Origin: Methyloglobulus morosus KoM1
Lineage (GTDB): Bacteria > Pseudomonadota > Gammaproteobacteria > Methylococcales > Methylomonadaceae
NCBI RefSeq assembly: GCF_000496735.2
Contig: NZ_AYLO01000043.1
Span: 1 to 33,017, forward strand
Direction of reading: 5' to 3'
Length of the DNA stretch: 33,017 nucleotides
Position numbers and translations under genes: made by a program. How positions within the stretch are numbered: the stretch's first letter is position 1; the number at the start of each line of letters is the position of its first letter. Below are positions 24,605 through 32,324 of this stretch, piece after piece. Below the pieces are notes generated by a model. That model was not told the DNA's origin. It was given only the letters and a program-made list of their open reading frames with translations, and made no database searches.

Positions 24605-25341
24605 AGCCTGCCGAAAAACAGATCGTCAAAATTAATCAACCGGAAACTTCATTGTCAACCCGTTTAATCATCCACGGGGCGAATAATCAAGTTTGCATTA
24701 ACAGCCTGGGCATAGCAAAAGAATTCGGGCGTGAACATAAAAGCGTACTTCGCACCGTTAACGAATTGATAGCAGATGCCACAATCTCACGGCACGAATT
24801 TGTGCCGCGAACATATAAAAAACGCGGTAAGGAATATCCCTGTTACGAACTCAACGAAGCGGGATTTTTGAAGGCCATGCCCTTTATTGGGGGCAGGAAG
24901 TCGAAGGAAGGTCAAAAGCGGTTAGTCGATGAATTCTTGAAGGTACGGAAACTTTTAGACCGCCAAGCCAAAGAGCGTGAAACCCTAGCCTACCAAGTGG
25001 CTCGTCTATCCGGCAAAGACAGCCGGGGCATCCTGACCGATGCGATTCAGGCTTTCGTGGCTTATGCCAAAGGAAGGGGCAGCCAAAACGCTGACCGCTA
25101 CTTTTCAAATATCACCAATGCAGTTTATAAGGCCATGCTGGTAATTGAGCCGCAAGCCACCGAGGTTAGGGAATTATTGACCGCAATCCAGTTGTCCACC
25201 CTTGGCACGTTTGAGCTGATTGCGGCTCAGGTATTAACCGTAGGCATGGAAAAGCAACAGCCTTATAAGGATATTTTCCAAAGCGTTAAAAATACCTTGG
25301 CTGGCTTTGTGGTTGAACGAACGAACCCCCTAAGCGGCTGA
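24601..25341 (+). CDS. Rha-like phage regulatory protein
   Basis: 246 residues. The N-terminal ~100 residues (VCINSLGIAKEFGREHKSVLRTVNELI…HEFVPRTYKKRGKEYPCYELNEAGFLKAMPFIGGRKSKEGQKRLVDEF) match the Rha (pRha) phage regulator domain, which carries a helix-turn-helix and the conserved Y-x-L-x-x-x-G-F. The rest is helical (~115-246) without a recognised domain. Rha proteins modulate phage growth in some hosts. Coupled to AlpA by ATGA. Confidence 0.8.
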   Translation: MKPAEKQIVKINQPETSLSTRLIIHGANNQVCINSLGIAKEFGREHKSVLRTVNELIADATISRHEFVPRTYKKRGKEYPCYELNEAGFLKAMPFIGGRKSKEGQKRLVDEFLKVRKLLDRQAKERETLAYQVARLSGKDSRGILTDAIQAFVAYAKGRGSQNADRYFSNITNAVYKAMLVIEPQATEVRELLTAIQLSTLGTFELIAAQVLTVGMEKQQPYKDIFQSVKNTLAGFVVERTNPLSG

Positions 25342-25342
25342 T

Positions 25343-25699
25343 ATGAGCAGGGTTAGAGTTCCGAAAAAGCAGTACATTGCCCAAGACGTGGATATGATCC
25401 GTTCCGCCGCTTACCTGGATTTAAGCGGCAATGCGGTTAAGTTGCTGGTCTTGATGCAATGCCATTGGCGGATGTACGAACCGATAGCCTACAGCGTCAC
25501 CGAAGCCCAAAAGCGCGTAGGTTGTTGCCGTGGTCTGGCGCACCAGGCATTCAGGGAACTGGAATCACACGGCTTTATTAGGCTAGTCCTGGAAGGCCAT
25601 TACTACAAGCAATTGGCGAGGCGATGGCGGCTGACTTTCCGTCAATTCAACGATCAAAAGCCGACCGATGAATGGCAAACCTGGACACCGGAATTGTGA
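25343..25699 (+). CDS. Small winged-helix-like island protein
   Basis: 118 residues, starting ATG one base after the Rha-like stop. The core (MIRSAAYLDLSGNAVKLLVLMQCHW…YSVTEAQKRVGCCRGLAHQAFRELESHGFIRLVLEG…RRWRLTFRQFND) has a predicted winged-helix shape: helix, turn, recognition helix (RGLAHQAFRELE) and a beta wing (GFIRLVLEGHY). Similar small proteins occur in plasmid and phage replication or gene-control modules. No named family. It lies directly upstream of the two GTTCAT palindromes. Confidence 0.65.
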   Translation: MSRVRVPKKQYIAQDVDMIRSAAYLDLSGNAVKLLVLMQCHWRMYEPIAYSVTEAQKRVGCCRGLAHQAFRELESHGFIRLVLEGHYYKQLARRWRLTFRQFNDQKPTDEWQTWTPEL

Positions 25700-25706
25700 T
25701 TTGCTT

Positions 25707-25782
25707 GTTCATAATATGAACGCTTTGTGCCGACTGCTGAACGAGTCGTGCCGTATCGTGAACAGGTGTTCATTATATGAAC
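25707..25782. promoter_or_regulatory. Twin palindromic operator-like sites GTTCATWATATGAAC
   Basis: GTTCATAATATGAAC (25707-25721) and GTTCATTATATGAAC (25768-25782) are 15-base palindromes, differing only at the centre, 61 bases apart (start to start). TGAAC half-sites (…GTGAACAGGTGTTCA…) occur between and overlap the second. This is typical of a dimer-binding repressor with several operators. The likely binders are the AlpA-, Rha- or winged-helix-like proteins encoded just upstream. Confidence 0.65.
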
Positions 25783-25927
25783 GCCTTTCTAAATGAATCA
25801 ATAACTTAGGTATTGCCATTTTTGCCTTTAGTGTTCACCATACGGGATGTGCCTATTATTTACCATACCCTGTACTGTTACCAGGGTGTTATCCCGCTTG
25901 AAATCAAGCATTGACCGAGACACACGC

Positions 25928-26539
25928 ATGGGAACAAAAAAAAGGCCGACAACCGAGACAGCAACAAAGCCAAAAAATGCTGTGGAAGTTTGCCAACAAC
26001 ATGATGAAACAGAAGACACGGCAATGGCGCGGACATTGACCAAGCCGGAAATACAGGCAGCGGGAACAATTCAGCAATGGCAAGGCAACATAACCGATGT
26101 CAATGCATTAGCTGATGAACTGGCTTTACAAATCGAGAGTGTAAACAATGGCAATATGAAACGACCTGAAGCCATGTTATTGTCTCAAGCGCATACGCTG
26201 GATGAATTGTTCAACAATTTGGCAAGACGGGCTAAGAATCAGGAATACATGAGGAATATTGAAACCTATCTACGGCTGGCACTGAAAGCCCAAAGCCAAT
26301 GCCGGGCAACCCTAGAGACATTGGCGGCTATCAAGAACCCGCCCGTTATCTTTGCCAAGCAAGCCAATATTTCAAGCGGACACCAACAGGTGAATAACGG
26401 CATACCGCCCACGCACGCGGGAAAAAATAATTTTTCGCCAAACGAACTATTAGAGGCACAAAATGGCAGCGCGATCCTGGACAGCGGAACAACAGGCACA
26501 ACAATCGCAGAAAATAAGGCAATGGCAGCCTTGGAATAA
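25928..26539 (+). CDS. Hypothetical island protein with conserved helical core
   Basis: 203 residues from the ATG at 25928 (other starts at 25847 and 26024 are possible; none has a strong ribosome site). N-terminal ~40 residues are polar and low-complexity. The core (IQQWQGNITDVNALADELALQIESVNNGNMKRPEAMLLSQAHTLDELFNNLARRAKNQEYMRNIETYLRLALKAQSQCRATLETLAAIKNPP-VIFAKQANISSGHQQVNN) is a strongly patterned helical segment of the kind found in phage/plasmid proteins. No function is known to me. It overlaps the following gene by 77 bases in a different frame, a conserved-looking arrangement. Confidence 0.65.
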   Translation: MGTKKRPTTETATKPKNAVEVCQQHDETEDTAMARTLTKPEIQAAGTIQQWQGNITDVNALADELALQIESVNNGNMKRPEAMLLSQAHTLDELFNNLARRAKNQEYMRNIETYLRLALKAQSQCRATLETLAAIKNPPVIFAKQANISSGHQQVNNGIPPTHAGKNNFSPNELLEAQNGSAILDSGTTGTTIAENKAMAALE

Positions 26540-26678
26540 GTCCACAGGGGCAAGGACACCCGAAGGCAAGGCCAGAGCCTCACGCAATGCCTACAAGGGT
26601 GGGAATCGGGCTTTGATGCGAGGGTTGTATGCTTTATTGCGAGAGCAAGAGAAGTTTTTGAAGAAAGGATTTAGATAA
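26463..26678 (+). CDS. Small protein with W-x-KSTG-x-RTPEGKAR motif, overlapping the previous gene
   Basis: 71 residues. The motif RQWQPWNKSTGARTPEGKARASRNAYKGGNRALMRGL is a known signature of small proteins from mobile elements, of unknown function, so the call is not from length alone. It starts at 26463 inside the previous gene, overlapping it by 77 bases in another frame. It is strongly basic, which hints at DNA or RNA binding. Confidence 0.7.
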   Translation: MAARSWTAEQQAQQSQKIRQWQPWNKSTGARTPEGKARASRNAYKGGNRALMRGLYALLREQEKFLKKGFR

Positions 26679-26784
26679 CTTGGATCATTGATGTTGCAGT
26701 TTTAATAATGGATGTAGGTGTTTTTTAAAATATTTCTTTTCTTTGGATATGGATTTTTGAACACTTTATCGGTATATTGGACAA

Positions 26785-27324
26785 ATGATGCCAATCCATG
26801 TTAAACACTTTGACCGAGAAAAAGCTTTAGAGACTATTCTCTATATTGCGCGTGGTCTAGCAAATAAAGCTACGCTTCATAGTATCTCTAAAATTCTATA
26901 CCTGTCCGACAAATTACATTTACAAGAGTATGGTCGTTTAATTTGCGGGGATAAATATATAGCGATGGACTATGGGCCAGTACCATCTGCAATATACGAT
27001 ATGATGAAGGTTGCAGATAACCGCGACCACACCTCTATTGATGTTGATTGGGATGAAATTATTCTGGAATCAATTGAAGTTAAACAAGGCCGCAACATAG
27101 TCCCTAAACGTGATTGCAATATGGATGTGCTATCCGAATCAGAAGTAGAATGCTTAAACCTAACCATTTTAGAATACGGTCAAAAATCCTTTGGTCAGCT
27201 TACTGATATAACCCACGATGACGCATGGAAGTCTACTAATGGGAATGAAACAATCAGTATCGACAATATTATTGCAACCCTGAAAAATGCGGCAGAAGTT
27301 TTAAGTTACATCCATGCCATTTAA
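26785..27324 (+). CDS. Panacea-domain (DUF4065, SocA-like) antitoxin
   Basis: 179 residues with the Panacea core: ALETILYIARGLANKATLHSISKILYLSDKLHLQEYGRLICGDKYIAMDYGPVPSAIYDMMK (the L-Y-x-x-D…Y…x-x-x-YGPVP-x-x-x-Y-x pattern), then a charged beta region and a C-terminal helix bundle. SocA/PanA proteins are antitoxins that use this domain to neutralise unrelated toxins. The next gene overlaps its stop codon by one base (TAATG), the usual arrangement of a coupled pair. A second ATG at 26788 is equally possible as start. Family confident; toxin identity unknown. Confidence 0.87.
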   Translation: MMPIHVKHFDREKALETILYIARGLANKATLHSISKILYLSDKLHLQEYGRLICGDKYIAMDYGPVPSAIYDMMKVADNRDHTSIDVDWDEIILESIEVKQGRNIVPKRDCNMDVLSESEVECLNLTILEYGQKSFGQLTDITHDDAWKSTNGNETISIDNIIATLKNAAEVLSYIHAI

Positions 27325-27788
27325 TGGCTTCGCTTGGAGAGCAATTCCCATCTGAAATTAAGCGTTCACATATCGAAAACGCTCTTAAGCCGGGATGTGT
27401 CGTAAGGCTTGAGTTAAAACTTACCACTATTACCAAACCCAAGTTTTTAGTTCTTGTTACTACTGACGATCCTGAATACTTATCTTTTTTAGTCAATTCA
27501 GAAATTAATACGTATATTCAAAACAGACCTGATCTATTAAAGTGCCAAGTTTCAATTGATGCAGCGAACCATAATTTTCTTAGTTATGATTCTCACATTG
27601 CATGTCACGAAATTACGACAATAATGCGCGAGGAAGTGGTAAGAGCATTAATGGCTGATCCTGCTGCACTAAGGGGAAAAATATCAACAGATGTTAGAGA
27701 ACAGATTATGGCAGCCGTGAAAATTGCAAAAACCATAGACAAAGATAAGAAGAATCGAATTATCTCATCCCTCGAAAATGCAATTTAA
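27324..27788 (+). CDS. Partner (putative toxin) of the Panacea antitoxin, unrecognised family
   Basis: 154 residues, soluble. The first half is beta-rich (GCVVRLELKLTTITKPKFLVLVTTDDPEYLSFLVNSEINTYIQNRPDLLKCQVSIDAANHNFLSYDSHIACHEITTI), suggesting a small SH3-type barrel somewhat like MazF/PemK proteins; the second half is helical with a Lys-rich end. Coupled by TAATG to the Panacea gene, so it is the likely toxin. It has several conserved-looking residues (FLVNSE, FLSYDSHIACHE). I do not recognise it and do not assign an activity. Confidence 0.72.
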   Translation: MASLGEQFPSEIKRSHIENALKPGCVVRLELKLTTITKPKFLVLVTTDDPEYLSFLVNSEINTYIQNRPDLLKCQVSIDAANHNFLSYDSHIACHEITTIMREEVVRALMADPAALRGKISTDVREQIMAAVKIAKTIDKDKKNRIISSLENAI

Positions 27789-27791
27789 GCC

Positions 27792-28220
27792 TTAAAAATG
27801 CTCACATTCACCCAAATACACAACATCGTTATTTAGAAACACAAATGGTTTCTGTGAAGAATATGCGTATTCATTAATTGTCAGTGCATAAATGTTAGAG
27901 CCGAAGCCAGCCCCTTCATCTAAGCGCATTGTTGTAACCACCTTGTACGAGTTGTCTTTCGATCCAACATCAATAACGACTGGTTTAGTTGTAAATGAAT
28001 TTTTGAGAATACCCGCCATCAATCCAGTTTGTCGTTCAACTGTGAATTGCTTTCCAATATGAATTTTTTCTTCCCATGCGAGGATTGTTGCAGATTTTGT
28101 TGATGCCATTGCAACACGTCCAACAGTGCATCGGTAGTCAGATTCCGCCATTGTTTCCATTGCGGTAAAGACAGTAATTGCGCCCAATACTAGGGCGGCA
28201 TAATTTGTAGATTTCGGCAT
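27792..28220 (-). CDS. Exported hypothetical protein at the island's far end
   Basis: 142 residues with a signal peptide (KSTNYAALVLGAITVFTAMETMA|ESDYRC). The mature part is a small beta-rich domain (DYRCTVGRVAMAS…KQFTVERQTGLMAGIL…FLNNDVVYLGECEHF) with two cysteines near its ends that could pair. It is convergent with the Panacea pair and only three bases from its stop. No family recognised. Confidence 0.65.
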   Translation of the reverse strand: MPKSTNYAALVLGAITVFTAMETMAESDYRCTVGRVAMASTKSATILAWEEKIHIGKQFTVERQTGLMAGILKNSFTTKPVVIDVGSKDNSYKVVTTMRLDEGAGFGSNIYALTINEYAYSSQKPFVFLNNDVVYLGECEHF

Positions 28221-28355
28221 GTTTGGCTAAAGTGTTTAAGTCATAAAATCTAACAGCCACAAATTATGCGGCCTTATTTCGTAGATCAGAAAAATTTAGG
28301 CGTGATATTGAAACTATAACTAGCCAATATCAAGCAAAACTTAAGGCAGCACTGA

Positions 28356-28640
28356 TTTAATTGGGGTACTTTTGGGGGTATGTTTTTATTTTAATAATCT
28401 TAATTCCTTTAATAATGCTGCTTTCAAGACAAGATTCGATAGAGCCCGCACAAAAGAAAGGTTGACGCCTAGTATGAAAAAAACAACCGTTCCAAACGAA
28501 TGCTCGAACGGAATATATTCCCCATGGTTATCTTTACAGCAAGGCGTGAGGCTGGGCGAATAGGATGTCAATATGAAGAAACCTCTGAACGGCCCAAAGG
28601 AAGATTTTCCGTTTAGCTTGTCTCTACGGTAACTTGCAAA
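28356..28640 (+). pseudogene. Decayed integrase copy (5' region plus core fragments)
   Basis: The frame at 28476-28529 reads EKNNRSKRMLERNIFP, matching KNNRSKRMLERNIFP of the intact integrase (residues ~124-138). The DNA before it (GCCCG…ACAAAAGAAAG) also aligns with the integrase, minus six bases. GGCTGGGCG (28551) and AGATTTTCCGTTTAGC (about 28603-28618) match later integrase positions. Upstream, TTGGGGTA…TTGGGGGTAT (28361-28381) copies the integrase promoter repeats. Stops and deletions interrupt it (the first ~100 codons are gone). The open frame called at 28372-28563 is in the wrong frame and not a gene. Confidence 0.75.
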
Positions 28641-28754
28641 GAGTACCTTTATTTTTGCTTACAGGGCATGATGCGATAGAGCCGTATGATATACAGGTGT
28701 TTTTCTGCCCAAAAAAAGGGGTAGCATTATATTCTTGGCGGTATAGATGATGTT

Positions 28755-29291
28755 TTATTCCGTCAGCCCAGGGTCTAATGAATACAGCAGTGATTGCACT
28801 AACAAAGACACGTCATTTTTGACTCTTGCGTCAACGGCAAAAATCGGGGGGTTCAAGTCCAAAACTTGCAGTTGGGCATGGTAATCGGCGATGGTGGGCT
28901 TGTTGCTGATGTCCATTTGTGTGATGCCGATGGCAACATGGGTTTCATCAATGAATTTCTTAAAAGCACCCAGAAAAAACCGCATGTCCCTGAATGGGTC
29001 CGCTCGGGTGTTGTCCAGCAACAAAATCAAGCCAATTCCACCGGTAACTAAGATATCCCACATAAAGTCGAAGCGTTCTTGGCCTGGTGTACCATACAAG
29101 TGTATTTTCTCCCCATCCTCAAGGTTCATGATGCCATAATCCAGCGCGACTGTCGTTGAAGCCTTCCTGGCTTTGGTCATATCGCTGGCGGAAGCATCGG
29201 TTTTTACGGGTGGCACATCGCTGATTGAATGTATAGCCGTGGTTTTACCGGCGCCTACGGGGCCGGTAAAAATAATTTTATACTGCGTCAT
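28755..29291 (-). CDS. Small Ras-like GTPase
   Basis: 178 residues. G1 P-loop is FTGPVGAGKTTA (10-18), switch I contains TTVALDYG (46-53), G3 is YGTPGQERFDFMW (66-78), and the G4 position reads ITQMD (123-127) instead of NKxD. The length and motifs match the single-domain bacterial Ras/MglA-like GTPases that act with roadblock or response-regulator-type partners in motility and polarity. It ends the minus-strand gene set after the paralogue remnant. The Thr at G4 instead of Asn is common in this bacterial group, so nucleotide binding is likely retained. Partner and role unknown. Confidence 0.88.
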   Translation of the reverse strand: MTQYKIIFTGPVGAGKTTAIHSISDVPPVKTDASASDMTKARKASTTVALDYGIMNLEDGEKIHLYGTPGQERFDFMWDILVTGGIGLILLLDNTRADPFRDMRFFLGAFKKFIDETHVAIGITQMDISNKPTIADYHAQLQVLDLNPPIFAVDARVKNDVSLLVQSLLYSLDPGLTE

Positions 29292-29310
29292 GTGGCGTGT
29301 TCCCTAATAC

Positions 29311-29709
29311 CTAATTAACTCTTAATCTACGAATGATGCGATTCATCAAACTCTTGCTCTTGTTTCGCTGCAGCCCAAAGCTTGCACAAGCGTATCGGAT
29401 GCTCTCTTGCTTGGCTGCTCAATAGGTGTGTCGCTTAATAAATACGAATACATCTTGTGGCTTTATATCGGGCGTTTTGGCAATACCGCCCATCTTCCTT
29501 GGATTCCATCAGTAAGGCGGCATTTCTTAGTGTGCAGTGGCGTATTTAATAAAAGCGGGTAAAATTAGGCCAATTTCTTATCGGCATCTTCTGGATTTAT
29601 CACGACATGGGCGACCCCTTGACGCGATCCCTGTAAAAATAACATCATAATCTTGGTAGAGCGGCTATCCATCCCATGCAAGCTTTAATGGTTTTTTGTT
29701 ATTTTCCAT
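29311..29709 (-). pseudogene. Degenerate, internally deleted third paralogue of the receiver-like proteins
   Basis: On the minus strand an ATG at 29709 opens MENNKKPLKLA, then a deletion of a few bases shifts the frame; the other frame continues GMDSRSTKIMMLFLQG…GVAHVVINPEDAD, clearly the start of the 30716-32290 protein. Directly after, the sequence aligns with that protein's C-terminus (WPNFTR…, then KPQDVFVFIKR…KSKSLMNRIIRRLRVN, stop at 29311-29313), again with stops and shifts. About 350 codons between are missing. It lies between the second paralogue and the GTPase, where a functional copy may once have been. Confidence 0.82.
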
Positions 29710-29790
29710 TAACCTAGCCCTTTTAGGGACAATGGTTATAAGATCTTTGCCCACCGGGGAGGATAGGGCCATAAGTTTTTGATGCCAATT

Positions 29791-30570
29791 TCATTCTTCG
29801 CTGTTTGTCGATTGGGATTCGAACCATTCGTCAAACCAGTCTTTTTCTATATTATCTGTTTCGATTACTTTTGGTGTTTCATACGGGTCGCTGGACATTG
29901 CCAACTGATTCTTGGCTGAGTCACTGTTGCCGTCCTTATTCTTGTCGATTGCAATGGGTTTGTTTGTCGGGTGTTGGCTTTCCGCTTCAATGTTATGGGG
30001 TATTGAAGATGGGCTGCCATCCATACAATTATAATCGGAAAGCGCAATTATTTTTCTGCCCAATACTTGCTCTTCTGCCGCACTACCAATGTTGGCGCTT
30101 TCATCCGAAGTTTCGCCGGACGAAAATAATTTGGCTTGATCGATGTCGAACTCCAACATATCCTGTTGTATGTCTTCTGGTTCCAATGCTTCCCGACGCG
30201 TTGCGATTTTTTGCTTTATTGCCGATTTTCTAGCATACGCATTGGCAAGTTTTTTTGTGTCACCTATAACCCGTAACATATCGTCCACATTGACCGGCTT
30301 TTTGATATGGAAGGCGCCTTTATGCACAAATTCCTGTAAAGACAGAACGATCATGGGCCTTAACAACGGTTCCTGTAAATATGATGCCATTATTTTTTTT
30401 GAAGCAGGCACATCACCGTCAAACATATCCACATCGGCATTTTCTTGATCGGGCACTAAAAGTGCTGCGCCTTTACATGGCCCTTGAAAATACATCGCCA
30501 TAATTTTATTGGCGCGATTGTCCATTCCGTGTAATGCAACTTTTAAAGGTCTCTTATTAATGTTACTCAT
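29791..30570 (-). CDS. Receiver-like N-terminal domain protein, short paralogue
   Basis: 259 residues. The first ~115 match the next protein closely: xPLKVALHGMDNRANKIMAMYFQGPCKG…NADVDMFDGDVPASKKIMASYLQ…RPMIVLSLQEFVHKGAFHIKKPVNVDDML. The strand order, the LSL Ser and the KP Lys suggest a receiver-like fold, but the usual N-terminal acidic pair is absent, so it may not be phosphorylated. The remainder is polar, acidic and probably disordered (…NSEE end). It lacks the C-terminal domain of its paralogue. Function unknown. Confidence 0.7.
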   Translation of the reverse strand: MSNINKRPLKVALHGMDNRANKIMAMYFQGPCKGAALLVPDQENADVDMFDGDVPASKKIMASYLQEPLLRPMIVLSLQEFVHKGAFHIKKPVNVDDMLRVIGDTKKLANAYARKSAIKQKIATRREALEPEDIQQDMLEFDIDQAKLFSSGETSDESANIGSAAEEQVLGRKIIALSDYNCMDGSPSSIPHNIEAESQHPTNKPIAIDKNKDGNSDSAKNQLAMSSDPYETPKVIETDNIEKDWFDEWFESQSTNSEE

Positions 30571-30715
30571 TGTCCAATCAGTTAAAAAAGCTTTTTAACG
30601 CCCTCATTCGCAAGGTAAATTTATTTTTGATGTGATCGCTGGGTATTCTCATCCAGTTGGGTAACCTTATTCAAGGTATTATAGTAGCTATTGCTTAATT
30701 AAAGGCCCTAAAAGA

Positions 30716-32290
30716 TTAATTCCTTAATTTTTTCATAATCTTGCTCAACAACCCTTTAGCTTTATTGGGTTGAACGTCGGATGCCTGCACTAAGCTATCG
30801 GCAGCTCTTTTGGCTTGATTGGCTATGCCTATTGCATGGGCGGCGCTGATAAAGATAAACGCATATTGAGGTTCAATTTTGAGCATTTGGGCAATATTCA
30901 CCATAGTCCTGGGGCCTTGGATAAGCAAAGCGGCAATTCTGAGTGCATGTGGCGTTATTAATAAGCGGGTAAAATTAGGCCAATGGGTTAAATAAACGGG
31001 TAGCCTGTAATCAATGTCCTGGGGATAGCGCCCCTTTGATGTCCAACAGGCCAATTTCCACATAAAAGCCTCTATGTTTTCAAATTTATCCAACGGATAC
31101 GCTTCGTTTGTCGTTTTAGGGTCAACTGTGGCGAGAAGCGTCGTTTCCGTCACGGTTTTACGTTTGAGTTTTATCCCGGCGAGGCCTTTCACCTCAATGT
31201 CATTGGCATCAAGCCACACTTCCCTGGTATTGGGGAATAAGGTGACAGACAACCAATTGGATGTCAGCAACAAAATTTGACCTTTTGAGAGGCATTCTGC
31301 AAATGCTGATTGCACAGTACCCTGATAGTAATCATTCGGATCGTATTGGGCTTTATCAAACTGTTTGGGGTCGTTGACATTTATTTCTTCAATTTCACCG
31401 ATGTAGTCATGAAACCCTTTTTCATCCAGGCGCATTGCGGTTTGATGCTTGGGTGTCTTGTTCCGCTCCAGGTCGCTTACATACGTTTTGAGTTCTTGTC
31501 TTTCGGTGGTCTCGCCTGTCTTTTGCCCAATTTCTTCGATAATAGCTTGTGGGTTTGATGCTAGGCGGGCGGAGATCGCGTTTGGGTTATCAGTCCTAAC
31601 ATTTCCCTCTTGAACCATTAAATTAGTTTCGAGTTCTTGTGTTTGAGACCCAGCCGGTGCTTCTTCAGGTTCGTTGTCAACCGATAGCGCTACTAAGTTA
31701 GGGTGTGATGTCGTAGTGGTTGGGTTTCCTGGGAGTTTGTCGGTTTTAACCGGATCAGTTACGAGAGGTTTGGGTTCTACATTTTCAGGCACCGTTACCA
31801 CACGTAGGATTTCAGCGGCCGATTGCGGTGCTGGAGGCTCATCCCAGGAGGACGATGAGATGTACTCGAAAAGTTCGTCATTAAAAAGATCGAAATCTTC
31901 TTTTCCAACAGGGTCCGACGGTGTAGAAGTTTCTGGTGCCGCCGTTTTTTTTGAGAGCTCAATGGTCAAGGTTTTGGCTTGATCCAAAACGGATAACATA
32001 TCGCGCGTTTTGATCGGTTTTGTTAAGTGCAGGATGCCTTCATGAACAAATTCACGCAGGGACAAAACGACCACGGGCCTCCGTATTTTGGTCTGCAAAT
32101 GATTTTCTAGTAGCTTCTTCGAGTTTGATGCGTCAGCATCAAAAATATCGACATCCGCATCTTCTGCGTCAATAACGACGAAAGCTTCCCCCTTACAGGG
32201 GCCTTGCAAAAATAGCATCATGGTTTTGACAGCACGGCTATCCATGCCATGGAGCGCAAGTTTCAATGGTTTGGCGTTATTATTTGCCAT
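30716..32290 (-). CDS. Receiver-like domain protein with linker and conserved C-terminal domain, long paralogue
   Basis: 524 residues. Residues 1-110: receiver-like domain (PLKLALHGMDSRAVKTMMLFLQGPCKG…ADVDIFDADASNSKKLLENHLQ…RPVVVLSLREFVHEGILHLTKPIKTRDML) with D48, D51, D53, S77 and K91 but without the acidic pair of real receivers. Residues ~115-320: acidic, low-complexity linker. Residues ~325-500: a folded domain (ILLLTSNWLSVTLFPNTREVWLDANDIEVKGL…WLSKGRYPQDI-like WTSKGRYPQDIDYRLPVYLTHWPNFTRLLITPHALRIAALLIQGPRTMVNIAQMLKIEPQYAFIFISAAHAIGIANQ) ending in a winged-helix-like segment. The C-terminus is Lys-rich. I do not recognise the family. It lies between the response regulator and the GTPase genes. 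Confidence 0.75.
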   Translation of the reverse strand: MANNNAKPLKLALHGMDSRAVKTMMLFLQGPCKGEAFVVIDAEDADVDIFDADASNSKKLLENHLQTKIRRPVVVLSLREFVHEGILHLTKPIKTRDMLSVLDQAKTLTIELSKKTAAPETSTPSDPVGKEDFDLFNDELFEYISSSSWDEPPAPQSAAEILRVVTVPENVEPKPLVTDPVKTDKLPGNPTTTTSHPNLVALSVDNEPEEAPAGSQTQELETNLMVQEGNVRTDNPNAISARLASNPQAIIEEIGQKTGETTERQELKTYVSDLERNKTPKHQTAMRLDEKGFHDYIGEIEEINVNDPKQFDKAQYDPNDYYQGTVQSAFAECLSKGQILLLTSNWLSVTLFPNTREVWLDANDIEVKGLAGIKLKRKTVTETTLLATVDPKTTNEAYPLDKFENIEAFMWKLACWTSKGRYPQDIDYRLPVYLTHWPNFTRLLITPHALRIAALLIQGPRTMVNIAQMLKIEPQYAFIFISAAHAIGIANQAKRAADSLVQASDVQPNKAKGLLSKIMKKLRN

Positions 32291-32324
32291 TCTGGAACTG
32301 CCTAAAGGCCAAGTTAACCGGGAT

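Noticed and set aside
28372-28563. 63-codon open frame starting at the GGGGGTA repeats
   Set aside because: The homology to the integrase is in another frame; this frame is a by-product of the decayed integrase.
21140-28760. A duplicated tRNA-Cys 3' end that would mark attR
   Set aside because: I searched by eye for the GGTTCGATTCCGGCCGCAGCC-type sequence near 28200-28760 and found no convincing copy, so the right end is left undefined.
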